Shown: positions 12,001 through 45,494, counted from the stretch's first letter. The stretch: 64,000 nucleotides of DNA from Angiostrongylus vasorum (GCA_018806985.1 JADANN010000255.1:124001-188000), one strand, 5' to 3'. The notes: a model not told the origin generated them from the letters alone. Program-made: numbers and translations.

Positions 12001-15000
12001 TTTAATTTTTCAAAAAAAACGGTGGTAAAATTCCAATTAATCTGTTCTAATGGGTTGTAGTTTGAACACAGAGGTATTAAGCTAAGGTAGTTTCTTTTTT
12101 CAACGATTTTAAGTTTTCGAAATTGCCGAAATCGTGGGAATCAGATGTGTTGGACAGGCCTTGAGTCGGAAAGATCAGTTCAGGGCTATATCCGTCAAAT
12201 ATTGGACTCTTGGGATTGCAAACCCGAAACAGGAAGACCAACAGTCTCATGGGTAAAGATCTTCGTGAATATCGTGGGAGAGAAACACGATAGTCATTCA
12301 TTTCACTGACCGTTTTAAAACCAGAGTGCCATTCTTCCATGTTTCAATCGCTAATGAAGACTGTTGGCTCCCCATGAGTTGCTAGAAGATCAATGAGAGA
12401 TTGGATAGTGTAAGAGGAGTTTGGACTCGTTCTTTAGCTTTTGCTGATCTTTAGTGCTGATGTGCATGCGATGAGTGACGTCTTTTACACATTTCGGAAA
12501 GAAACGATCCATCTTTCAAGCACTGCTTTTGAAGTCGAGACATCTATACTTTTTCCGCTTACACTCGCTTTTAATATCCAATTGTCACGGTAGTTGAAAG
12601 GAGATGACGGCAAATCGTTTCTCCTTTTTTTTCATGAACTCAACAAGTTGTTGCAAATTCAAAAAGTCTTCCACGTTCGCACAGAGCGTCAAAGCCTATG
12701 AATAAATATGTCATTCTGCAACACTTGGAACTCTGCATCACCAGCGTGAACAAGCTGGGTTGTTTGTAGTTGAAAAAAAGTCGAAGAGATATTAAATGTT
12801 AAGTCTCAACGTGAAGTAGGACACCAAGAAGGGAAAAAAGCGAAAAAAGAAATAGATGTTCTGTTAACAACAGCAAGTAGAGATTCTAATACCTATTGCT
12901 GTTCCGATTAACAAATTTCCGTTCATTCTGCGAGATTTTTAGCCAATACGAATTGCAAGTAAAGATATGGTTCCTGTTTTTTTGTAAGCGAATGCAAATG
13001 ATGAAAGAATCTGATATCCACAAACTCAACTCATAATTTCGAAATCAACGAAGTGAACTATGAGCGGAAGAGAAATTTCTACGGTACAAACAAGGAAGAG
13101 AATACAGTGCACGTCACAGCAAGGTGCATTTATGTCGTAAAAATTCTAGGAATAGATTTTGTTGTCCATGAAAATCGATCCAATTCTTGTAAACAACGAA
13201 AAATTTCCGAACAGGGAGGAAATAATGGACATTCTGTGATTATCGCTAGATTCCAATGTTTTTTTGATCTCAGCACTCACTGTAGTTTGTTGTACAAACA
13301 AAAAAAGGTTTCCATCAAAAGTAATCAGTAAAGTGGTTATAAGCTTAATGAAAGTTGGCGACTACGGTAAGAAGTTTGTTATGATTAACGATCATGGAAT
13401 GACGGAGTCGTTAACAATTGTAGAAGATTATGCCTTGCAAGCACTAGTTTGAAGTTGTTCCTGATCATATGGGGGAGGTGGATAAAGCAGTGATTAGTGA
13501 TGCCGTCGACCATGAAGCAAAAGGCGTTATGTATTCTTTCTTTGATAAGCTTACACAAGATTGATAGCACTCTTTATTTTCGGCTAACGTTTCAACGGTA
13601 TCGTCTACATCAGAGTCGATGGCCCGAGTCGATGCGCCACATTTTGAGATGTCAAAGGCGTTAGTTCGATCCCGGCCTCAACGATTCCTCCAACCCAACT
13701 GGGAAAGCCTTAGCTCTGCTATCTCCAAGATTCCAAGGAAAATAGACTCGACCAGCATTCTACGACATTTATAAAGAAGACGAAATCCTCAAGCCATATA
13801 CGAAGCAAAAGGCGAAAAGTTGGAAGATCTGGGATGGTGGGTGTAAGGAAACTAAATGAATGTGCGAAGTGCTGGGATCTGCAGAGTAGAGGTGATGACG
13901 GATCATGTAAAATAAGTAAAAAAATCCGATATTGTAAGACGTAGAAAGGGAGCTCGAGTTTTCGCTACATTGTTTAGCAATGCTTTTCTCCTACAAAAAG
14001 AACAAGAAAAAAGCGAATGGAGGTGAAATATTAAGAAGTGGTTTTCACAGTATCATACTCTACTAACCTCTTCGAGAGCAAGCACAAGACTTTTGGCTAG
14101 TCTAGCAAAAAACACGTTTTCTTCTTCGTATTTCAGCGTTTGGCATACATCAACCATCTCGAAAATATACACAAATACGGAAACGCCCGTGAAAAAGAAG
14201 TACCCGTAAGCAGCCTGTACAGCGGTCTTACTGTGAAAGTTCGCCAGGAATTCTGCAATCCTGAAAACACAAAACATAGAAAATTAATTTTGTCGGTACT
14301 TTAAAAGCACCAAGTAAGTCGGAAAAAAAGGAAAGTAATGGTGTTACGACTTTATGCCACTCTTAACTCAAATTTGTGTAACACGTGGACCATGGAGCGA
14401 CCTACTATTGTGGCTGCTAGTAAAAATCTTCACTTGTCTTTTTTTTTCCGAGGGGCTAGGTATTGTTAGCTCGCCATGCAATATCGTTAAGAGTAAGAGC
14501 AGTCACAACCAACACCTCGGATTGTTATGGTGTAAAAGTGCTGCTTATTAGTTAGAGAGAAGTACAAACTGTTTCAGAAACATTCTTAACCGTTTTATTT
14601 ACTGCCTACTCTTTTTAATGGCACGGTATATTGCGAAATATAACTTCAGTGGCGCTGAGATATTTGCAAAATTCCGTACAGCGGGTGTTTGCAGTGGGGA
14701 ACGAACGGGCTATTACCTTTCCGGGGTTGAACGCGTTCACCAGCACACCATGCGGGTCCTTCTTGTTTCGTCTGTCTCAGCTAGTTCTATTGATCTCTGC
14801 CATCAGCGGTCATCCGTCAACGGGATTGATCCGGGGAGCGCAAATCGGCATTGAACCCAGTTAGGCTGAGGATATAGTTATAATCACAATTTTAACCTTT
14901 TTATTTCCCGCCTATTCTTTTTAATGGTAGAATATGTTGCGAAATATAAGTTTCTGTAATGCTGAGATATTTGTCTCCGGAGTCTGCGGTCCGGAGTTTT

Positions 15001-17060
15001 GCAAATATCTCAGCATCACTGAAGTTATGGTCACGATACTTAAGCTTTTCCGCTTAGCAAATTGTTCGAAGGAATATGGTGGGAATCTTGGACATCCTGC
15101 AGTGAACAACTGTTGAGATCGCTGAGTTATAAGTTTTTTTTTGCGATTATTGACCGAATTAACATGTACACTGCAATGTCTAGATGCATAAAAAATATCT
15201 GTGCAGTATAGATGAGTATAGTTACGTGTCTTGGAAGATGGAAGTAAGTACAACGAAATAGAAAAAAAGAAGACAATCTTCTGAATCTCCCTACTTGTCG
15301 GTGTAGTTGTTACATATGGCCGTCTTCGTTGCGATTGATCTTCACTCTATCTCAGATGAATAAAGACGTTAAAGGATAGAGTTCTTGATCGATCCCCTGA
15401 CGGTCGTGCCCCTATATTCGACTCGCCGAGGAATCGTTAGAGGTGATTTACAGGCACGTCTGGCGAATAGAACAAATTTTGGTGTCCTACCGATGTATAA
15501 AGTCGGTGCTACTATTCTTCCAAACAAGTCTATTACCAACTTGCCGACCCTGGAAAGGAGTTGGCGAGATTGAAGCGAGGTGTCGAACCAGGGTCCACGT
15601 GTATATTGTGCGCCACCTTTTAACTGAGTTTCAGGCGCCTTTTATTTATGATGAGGGAAATTATGGTGTTCTATATAACACAAAAGAATAAGGATACCAT
15701 CATGTGCTGATATTTCTCTTCAATGTCCAATGCTATTCGTCAAAATTCCACGGTGAAGTAGGAAAACGGATTGAAAGCATACCTACTGCATAGGAGGAAA
15801 TCTGCCATCAAATCGAGTGTTGACGCAAATAATGTGATCACAGCTACCACTATTACTGGTGGTGCCCACTCCAAAGTATTTCTGAAATGAAGAAATTGTA
15901 TCGGATCAGAAAAAATGTAGCCATGTTGTATGGTTGTTGGTGAACTTACGACACTCTCACAATTTTATCATACAGTATAGGTTTTCTCACGTTTATTCAC
16001 GGTATACTAACTAAACCTTTCCGCAGAATGCGGTCTTATTATACTTTAGATCAACACGTTACTGACAATTTAACATAAGAGTATTTCTTCATCGTTGGAA
16101 CGAGATGCAAATAACATAAAATACTGCTGATAATAACAATCGATAGTTACTTCTATGTTCAAGTTACCACCGTTCGCTCACAACGAACAGCTGTTCCTGT
16201 TCATCGACGCATTTTAACAATCAACCGAAAGTCATATTTTTCCCCCATTACCCAACCGCTACATGATTCAATGACTTTATGTCAGAAGGAAATGAGTTAT
16301 TCACTCAACTAAGGTTGTTTATGAACACAGGAATCAAGTGAACGGGCAACGATGAGTTGCCGGCTGCTGAAGTGAAACAAAAGAAATGTTGTCACAGATT
16401 CTCTACTTTTTAGCCTTTTTTCACTTTTATCCCTGGCTCACCCTCCACTTTTTCATACTTCTTTTTTTTCTATGCAAAGTGCCGTTTGTTAATGAACAAA
16501 CTTTAATGGCGCTTTCATCTTAAATAGAAAAAAAAATTTCGGAGCTTCTGATTATTTAGATGTCCTCTAAAGTGAAATAACAAGTGACGAAACGCTAGAT
16601 ATTTACAAAATAATCCAACTTGCCATCGTTCTCGCACTTATTATTTCATTTCATTTCGTTTATTTTTTTCTAACAATGACTGATTACGATGAAAAAAATT
16701 TACAATGGTCTCCTTGCCAGTGACAACTGACTACTCTTCTCGGAAGAAGTCAGAAAAACCGAAGAAAAAACTACAGTTGATTGCAAAAGTTTTCGTAAAG
16801 AAAGCCGAATCTTTTCAATGCTGTAGTTTTTTAAAAGAAAAACACTATTTATAGCAGCTTATAGATTAGGTGTTGATTTTTTAAGCGTCAGTTTCACTAA
16901 ATCACTTAGCAAAGAATAGCATGATTTTAAATAAAGCGCACGAAGAAGCACCACCGACCAATTTCTTTTGGTTGCTTCTACAATGAGAGAATGAGCAGAA
17001 TGACGAAGTAAATTGTACTTACGATGGCCCATCGTCACGCCACACGATACGCCGACCCAT
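6051..17060 (-). CDS. Multi-pass membrane protein, unrecognised family (5 exons, 221 aa)
   Basis: The exons in order are 17060-17023, 15881-15783, 14260-14068, 9388-9210 and 6207-6051, totalling 666 bases with every junction in phase. The protein starts MGRRIVWRDDGP. It has hydrophobic helices at about residues 20-43, 62-82, 133-150 (weak) and 185-205, an acidic loop with KYEEEN near 90, the motif LALEEVPLPSLL near 105-117, and a polar tail ending in KNETA. The start is supported by an acceptor-like CAG 37 bases upstream, consistent with trans-splicing. Intron 4 appears to use a GC donor (AAG|GCAAGC). The introns are long (1.1-4.7 kb) and hold a SINE, foldback and Penelope-like sequence. I do not recognise the family. 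The LEEVP stretch after a helix faintly recalls XK-related or TMEM26-like proteins, but this is weak. Exons 2-4 are the surest; the link to exon 5 rests on phase and its membrane helix. Confidence 0.7.
6653..7035. mobile_element. Foldback element FB1, diverged inverted pair
   Basis: A forward arm (about 6653-6800, with ACAACCACAATGACGCCGAA and CGAACAGCAGGTGTCTG) is followed by a reversed arm (about 6850-7035, with GGACCCGCATGGTGTAGTGG and CCGGAGTTTTGCAAAT). It is an old, diverged palindrome in intron 4 of the membrane-protein gene. Confidence 0.55.
9738..10006 (+). repeat. SINE S1, full-length copy
   Basis: The A-box region reads CAGCGCAGTGG and the B-box region CGTTCAATCCCGC. The body includes GTACCATACTTGCC and GGCCACCGCGAGTTATTGTG, and the copy ends near ATTGATCAACGCCGAGAAC. 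It lies in intron 3 of the membrane-protein gene, antisense to that gene. Confidence 0.7.
10101..10175 (+). repeat. Second tRNA-like module (family S2)
   Basis: GGGGCGGATAGAGCAGTAG is followed about 50 bp later by GTTCGATTC, a perfect B-box match (GWTCRANNC). The A-box region is degenerate. A related module at 13471-13690 shares the head (GGATAAAGCAGTGATTAGTG) and the B-box (GTTCGATCC). It abuts the Penelope-like fragment that follows. Confidence 0.45.
10200..11260 (+). mobile_element. Penelope-like element fragment (RT to GIY-YIG)
   Basis: The plus strand encodes, with frameshifts, YCRYIDDRFVVCSTQEQM (the YxDD-type reverse transcriptase active site), then SEYIKFT, TAKNVCTGEEERKESLNLA, and then a GIY-YIG-like end (IIYLISCNAC, ETGTPLCVRIKEHLDG). 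This RT followed by GIY-YIG endonuclease is the hallmark order of Penelope-like retroelements. Multiple stops make it inactive. A hammerhead-like motif lies about 130 bp downstream on the same strand, where these elements carry one. It sits in intron 3 of the membrane-protein gene. Confidence 0.8.
11389..11424 (+). ncRNA. Hammerhead-ribozyme-like motif downstream of Penelope ORF
   Basis: The order is GGCT, CTGAGGA, A, GGCG-AAAT-CGCC, GGAA, CGTC, AGCC. Stem I (GGCU with AGCC) and stem II (GGCG with CGCC) are perfect, and the cleavage triplet is the canonical GUC. The GAAA core has changed to GGAA, so this copy is probably inactive. Its position just after the GIY-YIG relic fits the known placement of hammerheads in Penelope-like elements. 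Confidence 0.6.
11885..12000 (+). repeat. SINE S1, 3' part, diverged
   Basis: It retains GCCAGATATGCATTC and a degenerate version of the 3' body (GGAGTCGAAAGCATAGGCAT, ATTGATGACTGCCG). The 5' end is truncated. Confidence 0.45.
13530..13653 (-). mobile_element. 124-bp hammerhead-bearing insertion with 10-bp flanking repeats
   Basis: The direct repeat AAAGGCGTTA occurs at 13520-13529 and again at 13654-13663, exactly flanking a 124-bp segment that breaks the S2 module. The segment carries a hammerhead-like motif on the minus strand (13582-13616) followed by AAAATAAAG. This is what a short Penelope-derived terminal piece with a target-site duplication would look like. Confidence 0.55.
13582..13616 (-). 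ncRNA. Hammerhead-like motif with compensated stem II
   Basis: On the minus strand: ACT, CTGATGT, A, GACG-ATAC-CGTT, GAAA, CGTT, AGCC. Compared with the copy at 1731-1764, the stem II pairs differ but still pair (GGCG/CGCC versus GACG/CGUU with one wobble), suggesting selection on structure before decay. The core has one change (CTGATGT for CUGAUGA) and stem I is reduced to two pairs. Confidence 0.45.
14583..15036 (+). mobile_element. Foldback element FB1 with small terminal hairpin
   Basis: A forward FB1 arm (14590-14880, with GGCACGGTATATTGCG, TGCGGGTCCTTC and TTGAACCCAGTTAGGCTGAG) is followed by a second head (from about 14905). That head folds back at 14955-15036: AATGCTGAGATATTTG is mirrored by CAAATATCTCAGCATCACT. 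It lies in intron 2 of the membrane-protein gene. Confidence 0.6.
15361..15617 (-). repeat. SINE S1, diverged copy
   Basis: In reverse orientation it shows TTGATCGATCCCCTGA (3' end), ACCGATGTATAAAGTCGG, CAAACAAGTCTATTACCAAC and finally GTGCGCCACC, the complement of the A-box head. It lies in intron 2 of the membrane-protein gene. Confidence 0.55.
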
Positions 17061-17089
17061 TGTCGTTTGCTTTGTAGCTGACGGTAGTC

Positions 17090-17100
17090 TAATAAATCTG
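17090..17100 (-). promoter_or_regulatory. Probable spliced-leader acceptor, membrane-protein gene
   Basis: On the minus strand GTTATCAG precedes a 37-base leader and then the ATG at 17060. An acceptor with no coding exon in front of it is what nematode trans-splicing uses. No canonical promoter elements were seen. Confidence 0.4.
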
Positions 17101-19148
17101 ATAACAAGCGACAACTAAGACCGTTCGTTTAGAAATACGAAAACATAACCATTACTAAACAAAACGATTTTATTCATAGAAAGAGTGGGCGACCAAACTG
17201 AACTAAGCCAGCGGTAGGCAACGGACGTGGGCGTGATGGAGGCTGGAGTGAGTGGTGCTCAGAGAACGAACGTGTCGCGTATAGTCCTTATATTCGACGA
17301 ACTTTTTAAAGTGAGAGCAGTACAAAACCATTACCGATAAGAAAATCTATAGAAGAAATTCTAGAGTTTCCTAAAAAAGCGTCTGAACTTTCCTCTTCTT
17401 ATTCATAATGAATTCTGTGCTTCGGAACTCGTGGAACTTCATTTTCTTTCATTTTTTCGTATTAATTGCAATCACTGTCAAGAAAAAAAACTCCTATATA
17501 AATTTTAGTAAGTGCGAACTGTTACAAGAAAAAACAGTCTAGGTTATTTTGTGTTCTAATTGTCTACGATGTAAACACTACGGTACGGTTGATTGTCTGT
17601 GCAAATCGCTGAATACAACTGTTCATTTTTATTCTGAACTCGAGCTCAAATATGCCAGTTCTTTTAACGTTCAGCATTTCAAAAAATTCGAAACCAGGGA
17701 AGTATAATCCAATATTGCTCGTGTCACAGCACATTTCTGAGCAATAATTAATTTGAGGTTCACAAATAGATTAACACAGAAAATTTTAGAGGTAGTATCT
17801 TCAAAATAATGGAAAACATTTATAAGAAGTATTTTCATAAAGTCATTTGGCAACGGAACGCACGCAGGTGATCATTTCTAGCTTCATTTATTGCAAATGT
17901 TTGCGTTTTATTGGCTGTTATCGTATATTAGTCCAGGAAAATCCTCCCTAACAAATAGAAATTGTCCATGAGTCTAGAAGATTTCCAATGCGGCCTTAAG
18001 AAAGTGTTGGGAAAATTTAACTGGAATGAATCACACGAATCCAAGAACAACTGCTCTTTGTCGATTGTCATCGTCATAATCAACCAGATGTATCACGTAA
18101 CAAACGCAATGGAACTCGTTCGAAAATGCGTCATCTCGAGTTGTTTAGAAGATATTCTTGAAGTAGGCATGAATTCGTCACGAAACAAAAACGAGCGCGT
18201 TTTCGCTCCCACAGTTTCTGTTTTAACCACAAGACTAAAGCGTCATGAGGTTAAACCTCACTGTGGTCCAATGTGGATTGAAATTCATCAGTACAACTAC
18301 ACTATCCGCGTCTCGTTATTGAGAAGCTTTCAAGTTACTGAAAAGCAGCACAGTCTTGATTGTGTTAAGTCACTACTTCTTATTACCATTAAGGGCCAGA
18401 TTCTACCACCTATTTGTAGAATTCATAGGTCTCAATTAGACAGTTCGGCTTCATGTTGTGAGCAGATCAATCTTCCATTGGAGCCAATAAGATGAACGAA
18501 GGTGTTTGTCTATTGCATAGTGTATCCAAGACTGCTAATAAGGCTAGTTATTAATATATCAATTGCAACTGTAGTTTCGCTAATCTTTGGATAAGTAAAG
18601 TGGACACTAGTAAAATGCGTTTCCCCCCCTCGTTGACCACAATAGCACTCTAAAGTGTCCCTAATTTTTCGATGTAGACGAAAAACGTCATACTTTTGTT
18701 GCATTACCTTTCATTTCCATTTTTTTGAAAATTTTCTTACTTCTCTTTCCATGTCCCTTTGTTTTGATAGGAAATTAGTACATGTCTGCATACAGAACTC
18801 TATTGTTCTATAGCTTCATGCTAGGTTTAGCTTTCAAATAGAAAATTGGAACTACTTTTCAGCTCCTTTGACCTTGCTTGTCAATTAAATCCTCCAATAG
18901 CTTTCCCAACGTATATCTCAAGAAAAAACATGATGCTTCAGATCAAAAATTTACTTATAAGATTTCATGATGATTTTTTTTCTTATTCTTCACCAATTAG
19001 ATACTGTTACGGATTACAACCGACACTTGTGGTTAGCTTGAATTCGATTCCTTCTTTGATCAATAGCGAATTGAATTTCTTCTTTGTTCAGATGGATAGG
19101 TTTCGGATTACTGCGATAGTTATTCCGGCCACGTCTTTCAGTGAGAGC
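17101..19148. other. Intergenic gap between membrane-protein and sphingomyelinase genes
   Basis: This separates the 5' end of one minus-strand gene from the 3' end of the next. It contains one long plus-strand ORF (17968-18495), annotated separately, and otherwise AT-rich sequence with no repeat I recognise. The spacing of about 2 kb argues against an operon. Confidence 0.6.
17968..18495 (+). CDS. Orphan single-exon ORF, 175 aa, function unknown
   Basis: This is the longest uninterrupted non-repeat ORF in the window. It starts MSLEDFQCGLKKVLG and ends NLPLEPIR before TGA. An in-frame TTG start two codons earlier is also possible. It has no signal peptide or transmembrane segment that I can see, no low-complexity run and no family motif I recognise. 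It lies on the strand opposite both neighbours. No acceptor close to the ATG was noticed. It could be a young or retro-derived gene, a fragment of something decayed, or chance. An ORF of this length is unusual in 63%-AT-like sequence, but that alone is weak evidence. Confidence 0.25.
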   Translation: MSLEDFQCGLKKVLGKFNWNESHESKNNCSLSIVIVIINQMYHVTNAMELVRKCVISSCLEDILEVGMNSSRNKNERVFAPTVSVLTTRLKRHEVKPHCGPMWIEIHQYNYTIRVSLLRSFQVTEKQHSLDCVKSLLLITIKGQILPPICRIHRSQLDSSASCCEQINLPLEPIR

Positions 19149-41599
<22,451 letters not shown>

Positions 41600-41924
41600 T
41601 GCAGACAGAAGCACTACGTCCTCGTATCAGTAAATACCTACGTATTCATTCCTTATCGCTCATCTTTTGCTAAAACTGATAAAATAATTTCTTTTCAAGA
41701 GGGTTAGCTTTGGAAACACATTGCAAATGTGGAAGTCATTCAACATTGTCCATGCCTTAGAAGGATTTTTTTGAAAAATGACAACACCAATGTATACCTT
41801 TTATCTACTGCTGTGCTTTTATTTGTATAATTTTTTCGCGACAGAGTATTATGTGAAATACTTTTTGATGATATTGATACAATAAATACAGTGATCTTGA
41901 GATATGTCTACTTTTTTATTCACT

Positions 41925-42610
41925 GCATACTAGAAATTTCACGGCAGGGTATTATACGAAATCAACCACAACGATGCTGAGATACTCGTAAAACTTGGAC
42001 GCTGGGCCACATCTAACCACAATTTCCCTTTCTGAGGACTCTCGAATTACACACTGCGTTACGGAGGCACTTGCACTGCGTTTCTTTCAGCCAATTTTCT
42101 AATATCTCAGCATCGTTGATCTCGAGATATTTGCAAAACCTCTACCGCAGACCAGATCGAACCCTTTACGCCGAAGGATCACGTGTTACACACTGCACCA
42201 ATGAGGCCTATTCTGCCTTTCTTCTAGTCACTCTTTATGTATTATCGGTGTCGACGGCAATAGCCCAAATTATGCAAAGATGTCAGCATCATTGTGGTTG
42301 TACTTCACACAATACCCTGGCGTGAAAAACAAGGAGCGCATGATAAAAGTTATACATTGTAATTTTGACTGCAGCTTTGAGTTAACTGGGTTCAATGCCA
42401 ATTTGTGATCTCCAGATTATTCCCGTTGAGGGGTGATTGCTAATGACGCCGATAGGGTGCAAGACTGGCCGAGTGAAAGGCAGAACGAGGGGCTTCAGTG
42501 GTGCCGTACGTAACATATGAGCCCATGGAAAGTGTAATCTCGCTTCGATCTGGCCTGGGGTCCAAGCTTGGCAATTATCTCAGCCTCATTGTGGCTATAT
42601 GACAATAGCA
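41925..42610. mobile_element. Foldback element FB1, scrambled cluster
   Basis: It includes a forward end (CGGCAGGGTATTATACGAAA, CACAACGATGCTGAGATA), a reversed end (GTCAGCATCATTGTGGTTGT, CAATACCCTGGCGTGAAAAA) and a further reversed body (AGTTAACTGGGTTCAATGCC, CCCGTTGAGGGGTGATTGC) up to about 42600. It is several hundred bases upstream of the ASM start codon. Confidence 0.55.
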
Positions 42611-43882
42611 TGGATGAAATGGAAGTCTGATGACAACTTTCCATAATTACGTATGCCGTTTTTGTCGCAATAAAATGACTTCATTATCCACTGGAATGTG
42701 GTGATGAGTGGTTAGACAGATAATATCACCTTGTTGGCCCTCTGTCCTCCTACTAAGAACGTATGGAACAGCGAAAAAGTAGTTTCGTTGTGGCTCGAAT
42801 GCAGTAATAGTTCGAATGCTAGTGCTTTTACCTAGAACTAGTAGTGCTTGTCTCAGTGCTAATGCATTTCGTTAAAAAAACTTTTCGTTGAAAGGACTTC
42901 TATACAGCACAGACTGCGCCGGCTAGTCTTCTACGGTTCGGATATACTCCCATAGAGCAGAATTCTCATCGAAATCCTCCCTTTCTTAAGTGAGTTGGAT
43001 TCCGTTGAAATCCTTGATACAAATAACAACATTGCCTTCGTGAACGGTTTATAAATAATACCAAACTATTGATACTGTACAGCTGTGCAGAATAGCATGG
43101 CCACTCTTTTTGAATAAAGCGACCTAGATGACATCTGTCGTTCCTCAATATTGTAGACTTCTGTCATCGGACTTCCTGAAGTGTCCCAAGCAGTGGAGAG
43201 AGGGTGTAATGGAAACTATGAGCGATTATACGATTTGCTCTGAAGAGATTCAGGAGGTAACCTCATTGTTTCTTCGCCACCGATTTGAGTTACACTTTTC
43301 CCTGGTGTGTGCATGAATAGATTCACTTGAAAGCATTTTATGCGCTTAAAAATATCACTATTATCACCATCACTAATACCGTACGACATTTTCTCGGAAA
43401 TTCTAAGATCCATTGGTCGAAGCCTATAAATATCGAGAAAATTCTGCGTCTTGATACGATTGGTACACAGTGCGAACACACAGGTACGAATACATAATTG
43501 AAACGAAGTGTCAACGTTTGATATTGTAAAGCATTTAATACAACTACAGTTATGACCATCGCATCACTTGCTATTCTGCTAATTATCCACTAACCCAAAC
43601 AAAAAGCCAATGATGTATCTACGAGTATCACTACGCCCTTGAGTCGAGCAGCATGCTTCGACTGGGAGAACAAAGAACACCATCTTTTCGTCTAAAATCG
43701 TCGAGACTTACCTGGCTATGAGGAAAATTGTCTTCGTGTTTCGCGTTCAACATGAGGTGGAAACCATTCACTGACGGATCCTAAAGAGTAGCCGTTTGGC
43801 TACTGTTGGGCTCATGATATGTCCAACCCACACGGTTTCCAATATTTAGGCAAGCACAAAATCATTTTGATCCTTGATCACA

Positions 43883-43883
43883 G

Positions 43884-43928
<45 letters not shown>

Positions 43929-43935
43929 CATATAT
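43883..43935. repeat. (AT)n run
   Basis: TA dinucleotides broken by single C and G substitutions. It could form a cruciform or a mobile hairpin, but it has no other distinguishing feature. Confidence 0.9.
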
Positions 43936-45494
43936 GGAAACCTTCATCAACGAGCTCAAGTTTAGTGTGGCTACCAGTCATTAATTTCACTCGCATATTT
44001 TTCCACCTCAGCTTCCGTCTAGTGGTGCTGAACAATTTTTGCGAGATAGAACACTTTTTCAACGGTTGCTTTCTCTAAATTTATAATAACTTTACGGTAG
44101 AATGACAGAATTGTTGTCGCGAACTTACTCTTGAAATATTTTTTGGCCAATGTGTGGGCTCTTAGCGACTATTTGTGGCCCGATGAGAAGTTTCTTCACA
44201 AGGATTTTTTAATATCGGTGAATGTATGACATAACAGCAACCTATGGTCACGAAATAATCCAGTGAATTCCGTAACTTATAGAAGAGGAATGTTTTCGTC
44301 ACCTTACTTACTGCATGACAGTTCTTCGTCGAATATGATGACTCAAATGGGACGCTTGAAGCAAACACTTAGCATCATCGAATTTGTCGATGACGTGATC
44401 GTATTTCTTCACTTTTTCATGCACAAATGATTCGTTCTCTTTTCTCTTATCTTCGAATGCATCAAATCACTTCTACCATTCTTGATGAAGTTGAAAACAC
44501 GGCAGACCAATCGAGAGTTAATCAAAGTCGAATGCTTTACCTCTTTTTTTTCTTTTTATTCTCTATACCTAGATACCTTGCAAACCGATAGCAACGTCTG
44601 AAAAAGTCGGCTTAGTGTTTTCAGAAGGGATGACAGTAAGGTCTACAGGTACAATCTTCTGGGGACGGAAAAGTGAGATGGTATGAATGGAGGTGATGGT
44701 TGAAGTAATCTCAGCATAAGTAACTCGTGAATGACTTTCTCAATCGTCTTGAGATTCAGCAACTCCTCTGTCCCAGCAAAATGTTGCGCATTCCAGCTTT
44801 GTAACTTTTTTTTCTCCAGAACTCGTACAGATCTGTTCTCGCTGTCGCGTAATATCATATAGTTATGGAAACGGGAGTGTCTTGATGAATTCCAAACTCC
44901 CGACATTCTTAGCTAAGTGGTGAAAGCGCTGAAAGTGCTAAATTAATAAAATTTTTCATTCATGTTATGGGGAATACCACTATGTTAGTGAAAATACGGA
45001 AAAGTCCCAATATGTTGTGGTTTCGAATTTTTTTGCTGGAGCTTGTGGTTTCATTCCTTTTATGAACAAAATAATTTTGCACGGAGATGGCGGTAGTTCG
45101 GTTTTTGCACAGCACTTAGACTACAACTTCATTACTTGGGTAAATTATTCGATTTATAACAATCTAGTCGACATTATTATGGCACATTCCACCATGACGA
45201 CTCATGTTGAACGCAGACAGGAGACCTTTTGGAATGGTAGTGAGTTGATCAAACACGTACAGCCTTCATGAGGTCGTCAGAAAGTACGGACGGAATGCTA
45301 CGTTTTTCATAGAGGGGAAGGTGCACAGTGGACGGTAGAATTTAGAGCTATTCAGATCGAAGGAGTTATGGTTAATCATGCGTTATCAGGAACTTAGGGG
45401 AAACATACAACACTAACACCGGTGATGTAGCCATAGATCCTAGTGATATTCCTTTATCTGAGCATCCCAGAATAGAGATAACTCTTTTGACTTA

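Larger units (their letters stand above)
13471..13690 (+). repeat. tRNA-like module S2, interrupted by an insertion
   Basis: The head (GGTGGATAAAGCAGTG at 13477) and B-box (GTTCGATCC at 13664-13672) match the intact module at 10101-10175. Here they are separated by about 124 extra bases (13530-13653). The B-box side continues into GAACCCAACTGGGAAA-like sequence also seen near 62440. Confidence 0.45.

Noticed and set aside
43641..43780. Minus-strand exon-like pieces (43780-43712 with CTTTAG and GTAAGT boundaries, then 43661 downward) reading DPSVNGFHLMLNAKHEDNF
   Set aside because: The boundaries look good, but no in-phase partner exon with a start was found. The sequence just upstream reads like a decayed reverse transcriptase end (VWVGHIM), so I treat it as repeat-derived.
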